Program-made: the position numbers and the translations under genes
Part shown: positions 36,831-45,006 of the stretch, one piece after another
How the letters are laid out: the number at the start of each line of letters is the position of its first letter
How positions within the stretch are numbered: the stretch's first letter is position 1
From: DASXMT01 sp963803065
Lineage (GTDB): Bacteria > Actinomycetota > Acidimicrobiia > Acidimicrobiales > RAAP-2
Assembly (NCBI GenBank): GCA_963803065.1
Contig: CAWDKW010000013.1
Coordinates: 62,001 to 126,000 of the forward strand
DNA: 64,000 nucleotides
Reading direction: 5' to 3'
Notes under the pieces: model-generated
Database searches by the model: none
Seen by the model: the letters and a program-made list of their open reading frames with translations, nothing else
Told to the model about the DNA's origin: nothing

Positions 36831-37769
36831 ATGCCAACCGTGTTGTCCGAACCGACGTACCGGCAGGAACCGACCCAGATCGCGCCCGACACCTACGTCA
36901 TCCACGAGGTGCAGCACGCCCTTGGCCAACCCCTTTCGGTCTACATCAACTCCGCCGTCATCCTGGCCGAGGAACCGGTGCTGGTCGACACCGGCTCGCT
37001 GCGCAACCGGCGCCAGTGGTTCGAGGACGTCTTCGCCCTGGTCGATCCGGGCCAGGTCGCGTGGGTCTTCATCTCCCACGAGGACGGGGACCATGTGGGA
37101 AATCTGGAGGAGGTGATGGCCACGTGCCCCAACGCCACCCTGGTCTCGAGCTGGGCCCTGACCGAGCGCTACAGCAATGCCTTCGACTTTCCGCTGGCGC
37201 GCTGTCGCTGGATGGACGACGGAGCCACGTTCGAAGCCGGAGACCGCCAGATGAAGGTGGCCCGACCCCCGCTCTACGACTGCCCCACCACCCGGGGGCT
37301 CTTCGACACCAAGTCTGGCGTCTACTGGGCCGCCGACACCTTCGCCACACCGGTACCCGGCGGCGCCGGAGCTACATACCTGGCCCGTGACGTGGCCGAG
37401 CTCGATGACGAGTTCTGGAGCCATGGCATGACGATGTTCGCCTTCAATGCGCTGGCCCCCTGGCTGAGCCTGGTCGATCCCGACCGGTTCGGTGCCGAGG
37501 TGCAGCGCTTTGCCGATCTCGGGATCACGACCATCATCTCGGCCCACAGCCCTTCGATCACCGGCATCCACGTCGCCGCCGCCTTGGAGGCGATGCGAGA
37601 GCTCCCGGCGACGGAGTGCCCGCCGGCGCCCGACCAGTCCGTTCTCGACCTGATCGTGGCGGCGACCCAGGCTCCCGAGCCCGACGACCGAACCGGGTCG
37701 GCGACCCAGCCCGACGATCGGACAGGGTCGGCGACCCAGCCCGACGATCGGACAGGGTCGGCGACCTAG
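36831..37769 (+). CDS. Metallo-beta-lactamase-fold, flavodiiron-like oxygen-binding protein
   Basis: 312 residues from the ATG at 36831 (GAGGAAAGGGG upstream). The signature ISHEDGDHVGNL (about residues 81-92) is the H-x-E-x-D-H form of diiron ODP/flavodiiron domains, with later YWAADTF aspartate and SAHSPSITG histidine. The position of the middle His ligand (usually L-H-W-P) reads L-Y-D-C-P, so one ligand may be missing. No flavodoxin domain follows. The C terminus ends in three 10-residue repeats PDDRTGSATQ. Substrate unknown; oxygen or nitric oxide chemistry is family-based inference. Confidence 0.78.
   Translation: MPTVLSEPTYRQEPTQIAPDTYVIHEVQHALGQPLSVYINSAVILAEEPVLVDTGSLRNRRQWFEDVFALVDPGQVAWVFISHEDGDHVGNLEEVMATCPNATLVSSWALTERYSNAFDFPLARCRWMDDGATFEAGDRQMKVARPPLYDCPTTRGLFDTKSGVYWAADTFATPVPGGAGATYLARDVAELDDEFWSHGMTMFAFNALAPWLSLVDPDRFGAEVQRFADLGITTIISAHSPSITGIHVAAALEAMRELPATECPPAPDQSVLDLIVAATQAPEPDDRTGSATQPDDRTGSATQPDDRTGSAT
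37681..37769 (+). repeat. 30-bp tandem repeat (three copies) in the coding 3' end
   Basis: Units begin at 37681, 37711 and 37741, each 30 bp. The last two are identical until the stop codon; the first differs at a few bases. They encode PDDRTGSATQ three times, the final copy truncated by the TAG. Confidence 0.92.
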
Positions 37770-37805
37770 AGGCGAGGACACGGCAGGAGGAGGTTCACGG
37801 CAGCG

Positions 37806-38294
37806 ATGGACGAGCCCGATCGGCGCATACGCCGAGTTGAACGTTCGGACGTCGGTTCCGTCGTCGGGCTGGTCCACGAGTTGGCTGCCTACGAGCGGGC
37901 CGCGAGCGACTGCACCTTGATCGAGCCCCAGCTCGAGGCAGCCCTGTTCGGCGAGGCCCCGTCCCTGTTCGGTCACGTCGCTGTCGTGGACCACCAGGTG
38001 GTGGGTTGCTCGTTGTGGTTCCTCAACTTCTCCACCTGGCGCGGTGTGCACGGCATCTACGTCGAGGACCTGTTCGTCCAGACCGCCTATCGGGGGAGAG
38101 GTCTCGGACGAGCGCTGCTGGTCGAGCTGGCCCGGGAGTGCCGCCTCCACGACTACGCCCGGTTGGAGTGGGCGGTGCTCGACTGGAACGAGCCGTCCAT
38201 CGCCTTCTACCGGTCGCTGGGTGCGCAATCGCTGGACGAGTGGTTCACTTTCCGCCTCACCGGCAGACCACTGGCCAGCCTGGCCGACAGTTGA
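37806..38294 (+). CDS. GNAT acetyltransferase, diamine/thialysine type
   Basis: 162 residues. The acetyl-CoA loop is VQTAYRGRGLGRALLVELAREC, preceded by HGIYVEDLFV; the C-terminal ARLEWAVLDWNEPSIAFYRSLGA-x-x-x-DEW is typical of the spermidine/spermine and thialysine N-acetyltransferase branch. It would acetylate a small amine with acetyl-CoA. A GGAGGAGG lies 12 nt before the ATG. Substrate not determined. Confidence 0.88.
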   Translation: MDEPDRRIRRVERSDVGSVVGLVHELAAYERAASDCTLIEPQLEAALFGEAPSLFGHVAVVDHQVVGCSLWFLNFSTWRGVHGIYVEDLFVQTAYRGRGLGRALLVELARECRLHDYARLEWAVLDWNEPSIAFYRSLGAQSLDEWFTFRLTGRPLASLADS

Positions 38295-38356
38295 CGGCCG
38301 GACGTGGCCGGCTGCTGCAGCTCCGGCCCAGTGTTCTCCTTCGGATCGTAATGGTG

Positions 38357-38362
38357 TAATCT
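38357..38362 (+). promoter_or_regulatory. Candidate -10 element, leaderless ORF at 38370
   Basis: TAATCT fits TANNNT and ends 7 nt before the ATG, in a local AT-rich patch. No ribosome site is present, so the transcript is probably leaderless. Confidence 0.45.
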
Positions 38363-38369
38363 AGTAACT

Positions 38370-38996
38370 ATGAAATATGAATACCGAGAAGATGCTGGTT
38401 CGAGGGGCCGGGGCAGGGGCCGCGGACGAGGTCGGGGACGACATGGTTCCGGCACCGAGCGCACGACGGCCGCCGACCGGGCGAGGGTGGTGGCGTGGTT
38501 CACCGGCCGCCTCCCCCAGGACTGGTTGGCCAACCCCCCGGTCATCAGCGTCGACGATGACGAGATCCTGGTCGTGGTGTCCCTGGACCCCGTGGCCCTC
38601 GACGAGGACGTGAGCCCCGAGGACCGCGCCGTGGCCGAGTCGGCCCGGATCAGCGGGTTCCGCGAGGACACCCGCGAGCAGCGGATGCGGGTCGCCGACG
38701 AGGCGCAGTCCACGTTCGGGCGCTTCGTGTCCTGGGGCGCCTCGAGCGGCGAGACGACCGTCCTGTTCACGACGGTCAGCGCACCGGTCATGACCCGGCT
38801 CCGCATCGCCGAGCGCAAGATTCTCGACACCCTGATCGACGCCGGCGTGGCCCGGAGCCGCAGCGAGGCACTGGCCTGGTGCGTGCGTCTGGTCGGGCGC
38901 AACGAGGAGAACTGGATCAACGACATCCGCTCGGCGTTCGAGCAGGTCGAAGAGGTCCGGACCCGGGGGCCGCGCTCAACCGGCCCGGAGGCCTGA
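38370..38996 (+). CDS. Conserved-looking hypothetical protein with N-terminal RG repeat and RHH-like C-terminus
   Basis: 208 residues. Residues 11-25 are an alternating Arg-Gly run ending RHGSG, possibly nucleic-acid binding. The middle (VVAWFTGRLPQDWLANPPVISVDDDEILVVVSLD) is a folded alpha/beta segment. The end (RKILDTLIDAGVARSRSEALAWCVRLVGRNEENWINDIRSAFEQVEEV) resembles a ribbon-helix-helix-like helical domain. I do not recognise a named family; similar proteins are, as I recall, found in actinobacteria. It stands alone between a GNAT and a convergent exporter gene. Confidence 0.7.
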   Translation: MKYEYREDAGSRGRGRGRGRGRGRHGSGTERTTAADRARVVAWFTGRLPQDWLANPPVISVDDDEILVVVSLDPVALDEDVSPEDRAVAESARISGFREDTREQRMRVADEAQSTFGRFVSWGASSGETTVLFTTVSAPVMTRLRIAERKILDTLIDAGVARSRSEALAWCVRLVGRNEENWINDIRSAFEQVEEVRTRGPRSTGPEA

Positions 38997-39021
38997 CCCG
39001 GCGGCAGCCGACCCGGCGGCC

Positions 39022-40620
39022 TCAGAAATGGGTGGCTGCGCCGTAGACGTCGTCGTCGGGCAGGGGCTGGACGTACTTGGGAACATAGATGGCCGCGGCC
39101 ACGGTGGCCAGCACCATGACCACCACGCTCACCAGCGCTGAGAGCCGCACCCCGCTGACGTAGGCCTGATTGGCTGCCGCGGTGGTGGCCCGGGCCAGGC
39201 CCGGGGGCAGCTTGCCGGCCGCTCCGATGGCCTCACCGATCTGGTTGCCGATGGCGGGCCGAGCAGCCGCGGGAACCCCCCGCAAGGGGCCCGAGAAGGC
39301 ATGTTGGATCTCGTCCCGGTACCTGCTGGTGGCCAGGCTTCCGATGATGGCCACGCCGAACGAGCCACCGAGCAGCTGGACCGTGCTTCGAAGTCCGGAC
39401 CCGGCTCCGACCTTGTCGGGGGACAAGGTGCCCATGATGGCGTTGGATGCGGGCGCGATGACCAGACCCATCCCGAGGCCGATGCAGGCGAAGGCCACGC
39501 CCACGATGGTGAACCCTGACTGCGTGGTCACCGACGCAAAGCAGGCCAGGCCGGCGGTGACCAGCACCATCCCTGCGAGCAGCACCCGCCGAAGCCCGAA
39601 CGCAAGGGTGAGGCGGGCAGCGGTGTTGGAGGTGAGGAGGGTTCCGGCGGCGAGGGGAAGGAAGCGGAGCCCCACCCCGAATGCGCTGACCCCCTGGACG
39701 AACTGGATGTACTGGCTGAGGAGGTAGCTCACGCCGAACAAGGCGAAGAAGACCGCGGTCACCGCGCCCAACGCGGAGGAGAACGTGCGGTCGGCGAACA
39801 GGTGGATGTCGAGCAGCGGGTTCTCCCGCCGTCCGTCCCAGACCACGAAGGCCACCAACAAGATGGCGGCGATGGCAAAGGAACTCACTACGGTGGTCGA
39901 GCCCCAGTGCTTGGTCGGGGCCACGATCAGGCCGTAGGTCAGAGCGGTCAGCCCGGCCGAGGACAGGACCACGCCCACCGGGTCGAGGGAGGGCCTGTCC
40001 TGGGCCCGGCTCTCGACGGTGAAGAAGATCCCACCGGTGAAGGCCAGAATGGCGACGGGGACGTTGATCAGGAAGACCGAGCCCCACCAGAAGTGCTGGA
40101 GGAGCCAGCCTCCGAGCAGCGGGCCCGCCGCCGTCCCGATGCCGCCCACACCGGCCCAGATGCCGATGGCCCGGGCCCGCTCCTGACCGGTGAACATCGA
40201 GGCGATGATGGACAGAGTGGCGGGCATGAGGAAGGCAGCGCCCAGGCCCATCACGGCCCGGGCGGCGATGAGCGGCCCGGTGGAGTGGACCATGGCACAG
40301 GCCAGCGAGCCTCCACCGAAGATGACCACGCCGATCAGGAAGATGCGCCGCCGCCCGTACCGGTCGCCGAGTGCCCCGCCGAAGAGCAGCAGCACCGCGT
40401 TGGTCAGCGTGTAGGCGTCGGCGATCCACTGGAGCCCGCTGCTCGAGGGATGGAGGTCCTTCACCAACGTGGGCAGGGCGACGTTCAGGACGGTCTGGTC
40501 CAGGCTGATCAGCAGCACCGTGAACGACATGACGCCGAGCGCCAACCACCGCCGGCGATCGTGGCCGTCGAGGGGGGCGGTCGGCGATGGGGTCCTCAGT
40601 TGTGCTTGCTGCGGGGTCAC
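39022..40620 (-). CDS. MFS drug exporter, DHA2 (EmrB/QacA) family
   Basis: 532 residues, 14 predicted membrane helices. Motif A is LFGGALGDRYGRRRIFLIGV; the DHA2 motifs SLDQTVLNVALPTL, GVGGIGTAAGPLLGGWLL and GLRSTVQLLGGSFGVAI are present. It probably exports drugs or toxic organics using the proton gradient. The TetR gene lies 73 bp upstream on the same strand, so the pair forms a self-regulated unit. Confidence 0.92.
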   Translation of the reverse strand: MTPQQAQLRTPSPTAPLDGHDRRRWLALGVMSFTVLLISLDQTVLNVALPTLVKDLHPSSSGLQWIADAYTLTNAVLLLFGGALGDRYGRRRIFLIGVVIFGGGSLACAMVHSTGPLIAARAVMGLGAAFLMPATLSIIASMFTGQERARAIGIWAGVGGIGTAAGPLLGGWLLQHFWWGSVFLINVPVAILAFTGGIFFTVESRAQDRPSLDPVGVVLSSAGLTALTYGLIVAPTKHWGSTTVVSSFAIAAILLVAFVVWDGRRENPLLDIHLFADRTFSSALGAVTAVFFALFGVSYLLSQYIQFVQGVSAFGVGLRFLPLAAGTLLTSNTAARLTLAFGLRRVLLAGMVLVTAGLACFASVTTQSGFTIVGVAFACIGLGMGLVIAPASNAIMGTLSPDKVGAGSGLRSTVQLLGGSFGVAIIGSLATSRYRDEIQHAFSGPLRGVPAAARPAIGNQIGEAIGAAGKLPPGLARATTAAANQAYVSGVRLSALVSVVVMVLATVAAAIYVPKYVQPLPDDDVYGAATHF

Positions 40621-40693
40621 GTCTCTCCAGCACTATGGGATCGGGTTGCGAGGGCCGTGCCGCCTCCCCCGATGGGCGGCACGACGCGTGGAA

Positions 40694-41350
40694 CTAAGGG
40701 GTGAGCAGGGGTGTGGCCAGCTCGCCCAGGGCCCGGTAGACGAAGACGGCGATCCTGTCCTCGTCGTCCTGTTCGGCCCAGACCTGCAGCGCGGTGTTCA
40801 TGGCCAGGATGATCGCCCCGGCGATCAGGAGGTTCCGGGTGCCCGACGGCTCGCCGTCGGTGCGGGCGGCGATCACCGCGGCCAGGAGGCTGCGGTTGCG
40901 GTCGCTCTCGCCCAACCAACGGGCTCGGAGCACCGGCGTCTCCTCGAGGAGGGCAAGGAAGGAACGGACCCGGGCGGTGTCCTCCCAGGACAGGGCCAGC
41001 GAGTTCTCGATGGCCCGTTGCACCGAGGTGAGCAGCGCCTCGCCGGCCGGCCGGGCGGCCAGGGCGTCGAGAAACGAGCCCATGCCGGTCTGGCCCAGGG
41101 CGACAACCAGGTCCTCCTTGGTCGGGAAGTAACGGAAGAACGTCCGGGGCGAGACGTCCACGGCAGCCACGATGTCGTCGATGGTGGTGGCGTCGTAGCC
41201 GCGCTGGTAGAAGAGCTGGGCGGCCGCCTCGGCCAGTTGATGACGGGTCCGCTCCTTCTTCCGGGCCGCGAGCCCGGTGGGCGGCTCGTCCTGCTGCTCG
41301 GCGGTGGGCCCGGTAGGCGGCTCCTCGGTGGGGATGAGCACGGTATCCAC
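40694..41350 (-). CDS. TetR family repressor of the exporter
   Basis: 218 residues. The helix-turn-helix (AEAAAQLFYQRGYDATTIDDIVAAVDVSPRTFFRYFPTKEDLV) follows a 30-residue Pro/Thr-rich start; the rest is the ligand-binding helical domain. Same-strand placement before the MFS gene suggests it represses both through the repeats at 41417-41464. Confidence 0.92.
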   Translation of the reverse strand: MDTVLIPTEEPPTGPTAEQQDEPPTGLAARKKERTRHQLAEAAAQLFYQRGYDATTIDDIVAAVDVSPRTFFRYFPTKEDLVVALGQTGMGSFLDALAARPAGEALLTSVQRAIENSLALSWEDTARVRSFLALLEETPVLRARWLGESDRNRSLLAAVIAARTDGEPSGTRNLLIAGAIILAMNTALQVWAEQDDEDRIAVFVYRALGELATPLLTP

Positions 41351-41416
41351 GGCGGTTGTTCCTTGTCAGGGGCCGGGGTCAGGGCCTGGGGGGTCGGGCG
41401 CTGGGGTCAGGCAGAT

Positions 41417-41464
41417 GACAGATCGTGCCATCTGGCAGCAACTGTCATCCGGCAGAAACTGTCA
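41417..41464. promoter_or_regulatory. Probable TetR operator: direct and inverted repeats
   Basis: GGCAG-x-AACTGTCA occurs twice, at 41434-41447 and 41451-41464 (17-bp spacing, one mismatch). TGACAG at 41417-41422 makes an inverted partner to the CTGTCA halves. The block lies upstream of the TetR gene and of the divergent methyltransferase gene. Confidence 0.6.
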
Positions 41465-41537
41465 CTACCAGTGTATTGCCCGCCGGGCCTGTGCACCAAA
41501 GCCCTCGGCACTGCTCCCCGGGAGTCATGCTGGGTGG

Positions 41538-42341
41538 ATGAGCGAGAACGTCTACACCCACGGGCATCACGAGAGCGTCCTGCGATCGCACACCTGGCGG
41601 ACGGCCGAGAACTCGGCCGCCTACCTCCTCGGCCATGTCGTGGCGGGCATGGACCTCCTCGACGTGGGCTGCGGCCCCGGGACGATCACCGTCGACCTGG
41701 CCAAGCGCGTCGCCCCCGGCCACGTCGTCGGGGTCGACGCGGCCGGATCGGTCCTCGAACAGGCGGTCCACGCGGCCGAGGAGGCGTCGTGTGCCAACGT
41801 CACCTTCCAGGTGGGTGACATCACCCGGCTGGACTTCGAGGACGGCTCGTTCGACATCGTCCACGCCCACCAGGTCCTCCAGCACCTGAGTGATCCGGTC
41901 AGCGCCCTCGCCGAGATGCGCCGGGTGTGCCGGCCCGGAGGCATCGTGGCCGCCCGCGACGCCGACTTCGCCGCCATGACCTGGTTTCCGGAGGACCCCC
42001 TACTCACCCGGGCGATCGAGCTGTACTGCAAGACGGCGCGGGCCAACGGGGGGGAGCCCGACGCCGGGCGCCGGTTGCTGCGCTGGGCCGGCCAGGCCGG
42101 CTTCGACGACGTGATCCCGTCCGCGTCCGCCTGGTGCTACGCCACCCCGGCCGACCGCACCTGGTGGGGGAGCCTGTGGGCCGACCGGCTGACCCAGTCG
42201 GCGCTGGCCTCCCAGCTGGTCGAGTACGGCTTCGCCACTCCGACCGACCTCGAGGCATTCGGCGCCGCCTGGCGGCGATGGATGGAGGCACCCGACGGCT
42301 GGTACGGGGTGCTCCACGGGGAGGTCATCTGCCGGGCGTGA
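41538..42341 (+). CDS. Class I SAM-dependent methyltransferase
   Basis: 267 residues from the ATG at 41538. Motif I is MDLLDVGCGPGTITVDLAKR, the acidic loop VVGVDAAG, motif II FQVGDITRLDFEDGSFDIVHAHQVLQHL and motif III RVCRPGGIVAARDADFAAM, as in UbiE/MenG-like enzymes. Substrate unknown. It is divergent from the TetR/exporter pair and may share its control region. Confidence 0.9.
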   Translation: MSENVYTHGHHESVLRSHTWRTAENSAAYLLGHVVAGMDLLDVGCGPGTITVDLAKRVAPGHVVGVDAAGSVLEQAVHAAEEASCANVTFQVGDITRLDFEDGSFDIVHAHQVLQHLSDPVSALAEMRRVCRPGGIVAARDADFAAMTWFPEDPLLTRAIELYCKTARANGGEPDAGRRLLRWAGQAGFDDVIPSASAWCYATPADRTWWGSLWADRLTQSALASQLVEYGFATPTDLEAFGAAWRRWMEAPDGWYGVLHGEVICRA

Positions 42342-42400
42342 GCGACAGGCTTCCCACGTCTCGCCGCGCCAGCTGGGGTGCTCGGTCACCCCGCCGGTGA

Positions 42401-43273
42401 TCAACCCAGCGCCCGGGCCACCGAGGCGGCGAAGCGCTCCGGGGCCTCGACCATCGGGTAGTGCCCGACGCCGTCCAGGATCTCCAGGCCGGCATCGGGA
42501 CGAGCTTCGTGGAGCCGGGTGGCCATGGCCACCACGGCGATGGGGTCGTCCCGACCCCACAGGATCGACAGCGGCGACGGGTGCGACTCGATGGCGCCGG
42601 TGTAGCGCCTCTCGTGGGCCCGACGCTCCTCGATGTAGCGGATGAGGCGGGGGAGGAGGAGGTGGCCGTCCTGCCGGGCGATGGTGGCCGACATGGCTGC
42701 CAGCTCCTCGTCGGACACTGTGGACTCGGGGCTGAAGGTGGCGGCCAGCGAGGCCTCGAGGCCCCGCCGGTCCAGGGCGCCATCGGGCAGCCGACTGTCG
42801 GGCAGGCTCAACAGCACCTCCTGGCCAGCGCTCAGGTGGGCCATCTGGATGTAGATGCTGCCGTTGGTGACGAGCCGGCGGGTCACCTCGACCGGCCACC
42901 GACCCTCGAGCTGCCGGGCCAGCAGCTCGCCGCCGACGGTGTCCCCCATGTCGTGGGTGAGCAGGGCGAGCCGGTCGACGCCCGCTTCGGCGGTGTAGGC
43001 CGCCACCACGTCGGCCTGGAGATCGATGGAGTACACCTGGTCGGGCTTGGACGAGAAGCCGTAGCCCACCAGGTCGATCAGGAGGACTCGGCGGTGCTCG
43101 GTCATCGAGTCGAGCACCAGGTGGAAGTCCAACGACGAGGTGGGAAAGCCGTGCAGCACCACGAGGGGCTCTGCCCGCTCGTCGCCGCGGGCCGGCGCCT
43201 CGAGGGTGAAGACGTCGTGACCGGCCAGCCGCCGGTGCCCGCCGCGCCGTTCCCACTCGTCGGGGAGGGTCAC
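42401..43273 (-). CDS. Alpha/beta hydrolase with Asp nucleophile (epoxide hydrolase/dehalogenase-like)
   Basis: 290 residues. The oxyanion motif is LVVLHGFPTSS, the nucleophile elbow is THDMGD (Asp rather than Ser, as in haloalkane dehalogenases and epoxide hydrolases), the acid lies near ILWGRDDPIAV and the catalytic His is in GVGHYPMVEAPERF. The start overlaps the upstream dienelactone-hydrolase-like gene by 4 bp. Substrate unknown. Confidence 0.87.
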   Translation of the reverse strand: MTLPDEWERRGGHRRLAGHDVFTLEAPARGDERAEPLVVLHGFPTSSLDFHLVLDSMTEHRRVLLIDLVGYGFSSKPDQVYSIDLQADVVAAYTAEAGVDRLALLTHDMGDTVGGELLARQLEGRWPVEVTRRLVTNGSIYIQMAHLSAGQEVLLSLPDSRLPDGALDRRGLEASLAATFSPESTVSDEELAAMSATIARQDGHLLLPRLIRYIEERRAHERRYTGAIESHPSPLSILWGRDDPIAVVAMATRLHEARPDAGLEILDGVGHYPMVEAPERFAASVARALG

Positions 43274-44067
43274 GGCAACAACCGGTCGGCGAAGAAGGCG
43301 AGCACCGAGTCGACGGCGTCGGAGGTCGGGGTCCCGGGTCGGTCGTCGAGGTCGCCGGTGAGCACGGAGTGGGCCTTGTCCTTGTGCCCGTGGGGGTTGC
43401 CGGCCGAGGAGTCGAGCTCGATGGCGATGAACTGGCCGCCCAACGCCTCCCGGAGGTGGTCGAAGCGCTCGGGGGGGCTGAGCTTGTCGCCGGTGAAGCG
43501 AAGGCCGAGCACGCAGGTGCCCGCCGCCGCCCGTTCCTGGACCCGCCGCAGGTCGACGTCGGAGATGCCCAGGTCACGCTTCCTGGCCGCCGACACGGGC
43601 AGGGGCAGCGAGGGCTGGCTGATCACCGGGGCCACCACCGTGTCGTCGACCATCATGCCGAGGGCGAAGCCGCCGGTCAGGCACATGCCGACCACACCCA
43701 CTCCGGGGCCACCGCACCGACGGTGCTCCTCACCGGCCAGCGCCCGCAACCACCCGATGACCGGGCTGGTCCGGCCCAGGGCCAGGATCGAGAACTCACG
43801 CGAGATGCACACCCGGGCAAACGAGTCGAAGGTGTAGCCGGCGGAGATCGGACGACCCGGGGTGCCGAAGAGGTGGGGGAGGACGGCGGTGCATCCGATG
43901 GCCGCGGCCTTTCGGCCGAAGGCGGCCACCTCGGGGGTGATGCCGGGCAGCTCGCTGATGACCAGCACCGCCGGGCCGGAGCCGGTCCGGTAGACGTCCT
44001 TGGTCCGGCCCTCGGCGGTGAAGCTGGCACGCGTGAACCCGTCGAGGTCGTTGGCCATCCCGACCAC
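43270..44067 (-). CDS. Dienelactone hydrolase family protein
   Basis: 265 residues. The family nucleophile motif is VVGMCLTGGFAL (Cys), with later CVLGLRFTGDKLSPPERF acid and KDKAHSVL His. The start LDGFTRASFTAEGRTKDVYRTGSGPAVLVISELPGITPEV is typical. It precedes and overlaps the Asp-nucleophile hydrolase, so the two may act in one catabolic step series. Substrate not known. Confidence 0.88.
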   Translation of the reverse strand: MVGMANDLDGFTRASFTAEGRTKDVYRTGSGPAVLVISELPGITPEVAAFGRKAAAIGCTAVLPHLFGTPGRPISAGYTFDSFARVCISREFSILALGRTSPVIGWLRALAGEEHRRCGGPGVGVVGMCLTGGFALGMMVDDTVVAPVISQPSLPLPVSAARKRDLGISDVDLRRVQERAAAGTCVLGLRFTGDKLSPPERFDHLREALGGQFIAIELDSSAGNPHGHKDKAHSVLTGDLDDRPGTPTSDAVDSVLAFFADRLLP

Positions 44068-44119
44068 GGTAGTTGGCCGCTCCCACCACCGACGGCCCGA
44101 CCGACCGCTCCGGGGCCGG

Positions 44120-44917
44120 TCAAGCGAGGGACAGGACCACCCGGACCGCCCGGTGGTCCGATCCGAGGTCGGGGGCGACGATCGCCTCGAGCGTGGTGAC
44201 CGGAGGTGTCACCAGCACGTGGTCCAACTGGCTGTGGGGCCGGCCGGCCGGCCAGGTCCGGCCCCGCACGGTCCGGCGCCACCCGGGGAGAGAGGCCGAG
44301 ACCGGAGGTCCCCACAGGTTCATGTCCCCGGCCAGCGCCGCGGCCTGGGTCGGCGGAGGGAGCACGTTGCGGAGCCGCCGGTACTGGAGCGGGGAGCCCT
44401 GGGTGAGATGGGACATGTGGGTCCCGATGACGGCCAGCGGGCTGCCCCCGACCTCGACGTCGCAGCGGATGGCCACCCGCCGGGCGTAGTCGCCGCGGAG
44501 CTTGCCCAGGGGCAGGATGGTCGTGGCCACCACCGGGAGGCGTGACAGCACGGCGACACCCCACCAGCCGGTGCGGTAGGGCCGGTCCCGGTGAGCCCGG
44601 CGCGCCCCACGGGTGTCCTCCCCCTCGAAGAGGAGCGGCCCGTAGACCCGGCCGAGCCTGGAGCCCACCCGTGGTGCCAGCTCGTCGATGGGGGCGTGGA
44701 GCTTGGAGCGGGCCATGGGCTGCTCGGTCAGCCGGTACCCGAGCCGGTCGGCCACCCGGGCCGCGGTGCTCTCGTCGTCACCGTCGGTGTGCCAGGACTC
44801 CTGGAGGACCAGCACGTCGGCGTCGAGCCAGGCGCAGGCCTCCACGACGTCGTAGGCGTGGCCCCGGGTGTCGACGCCCGAATGGACGTTGAAGCTGGCC
44901 AGGGACATCTCGGGCAT
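44120..44917 (-). CDS. Endonuclease/exonuclease/phosphatase (EEP) family protein
   Basis: 265 residues. Motifs: SLASFNVHSGVD, DADVLVLQESW (metal-binding Glu), VIGTHMSH, AALAGDMNLWG (Asp/Asn) and QLDHVLVTPP with the final SDHRAVRVVL His. No signal peptide. The family hydrolyses phosphodiesters in nucleic acids or inositol/sphingolipids; the target here is unknown. It lies 52 bp upstream of the dienelactone hydrolase gene. Confidence 0.9.
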   Translation of the reverse strand: MPEMSLASFNVHSGVDTRGHAYDVVEACAWLDADVLVLQESWHTDGDDESTAARVADRLGYRLTEQPMARSKLHAPIDELAPRVGSRLGRVYGPLLFEGEDTRGARRAHRDRPYRTGWWGVAVLSRLPVVATTILPLGKLRGDYARRVAIRCDVEVGGSPLAVIGTHMSHLTQGSPLQYRRLRNVLPPPTQAAALAGDMNLWGPPVSASLPGWRRTVRGRTWPAGRPHSQLDHVLVTPPVTTLEAIVAPDLGSDHRAVRVVLSLA

Positions 44918-44974
44918 CCTCGAGTATTGCAGGACGGACGACGGTCCCGGCGTCGCTCCTGTGTCCGGGTTCTC

Positions 44975-44980
44975 TACACT
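44975..44980 (+). promoter_or_regulatory. Candidate -10 element of the LLM oxidoreductase gene
   Basis: TACACT in TCTACACTCC would start transcription near 44987, giving a short leader with AAGGGAG before the ATG at 45007. Confidence 0.4.
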
Positions 44981-45006
44981 CCGGCGTGAGAAGGGAGCCG
45001 GGGCCC

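Noticed and set aside
38400..38446. GGGGCCGG-type repeat as a mobile-element end
   Set aside because: It is the coding of an Arg-Gly run inside an ORF, with no inverted partner or target duplication.
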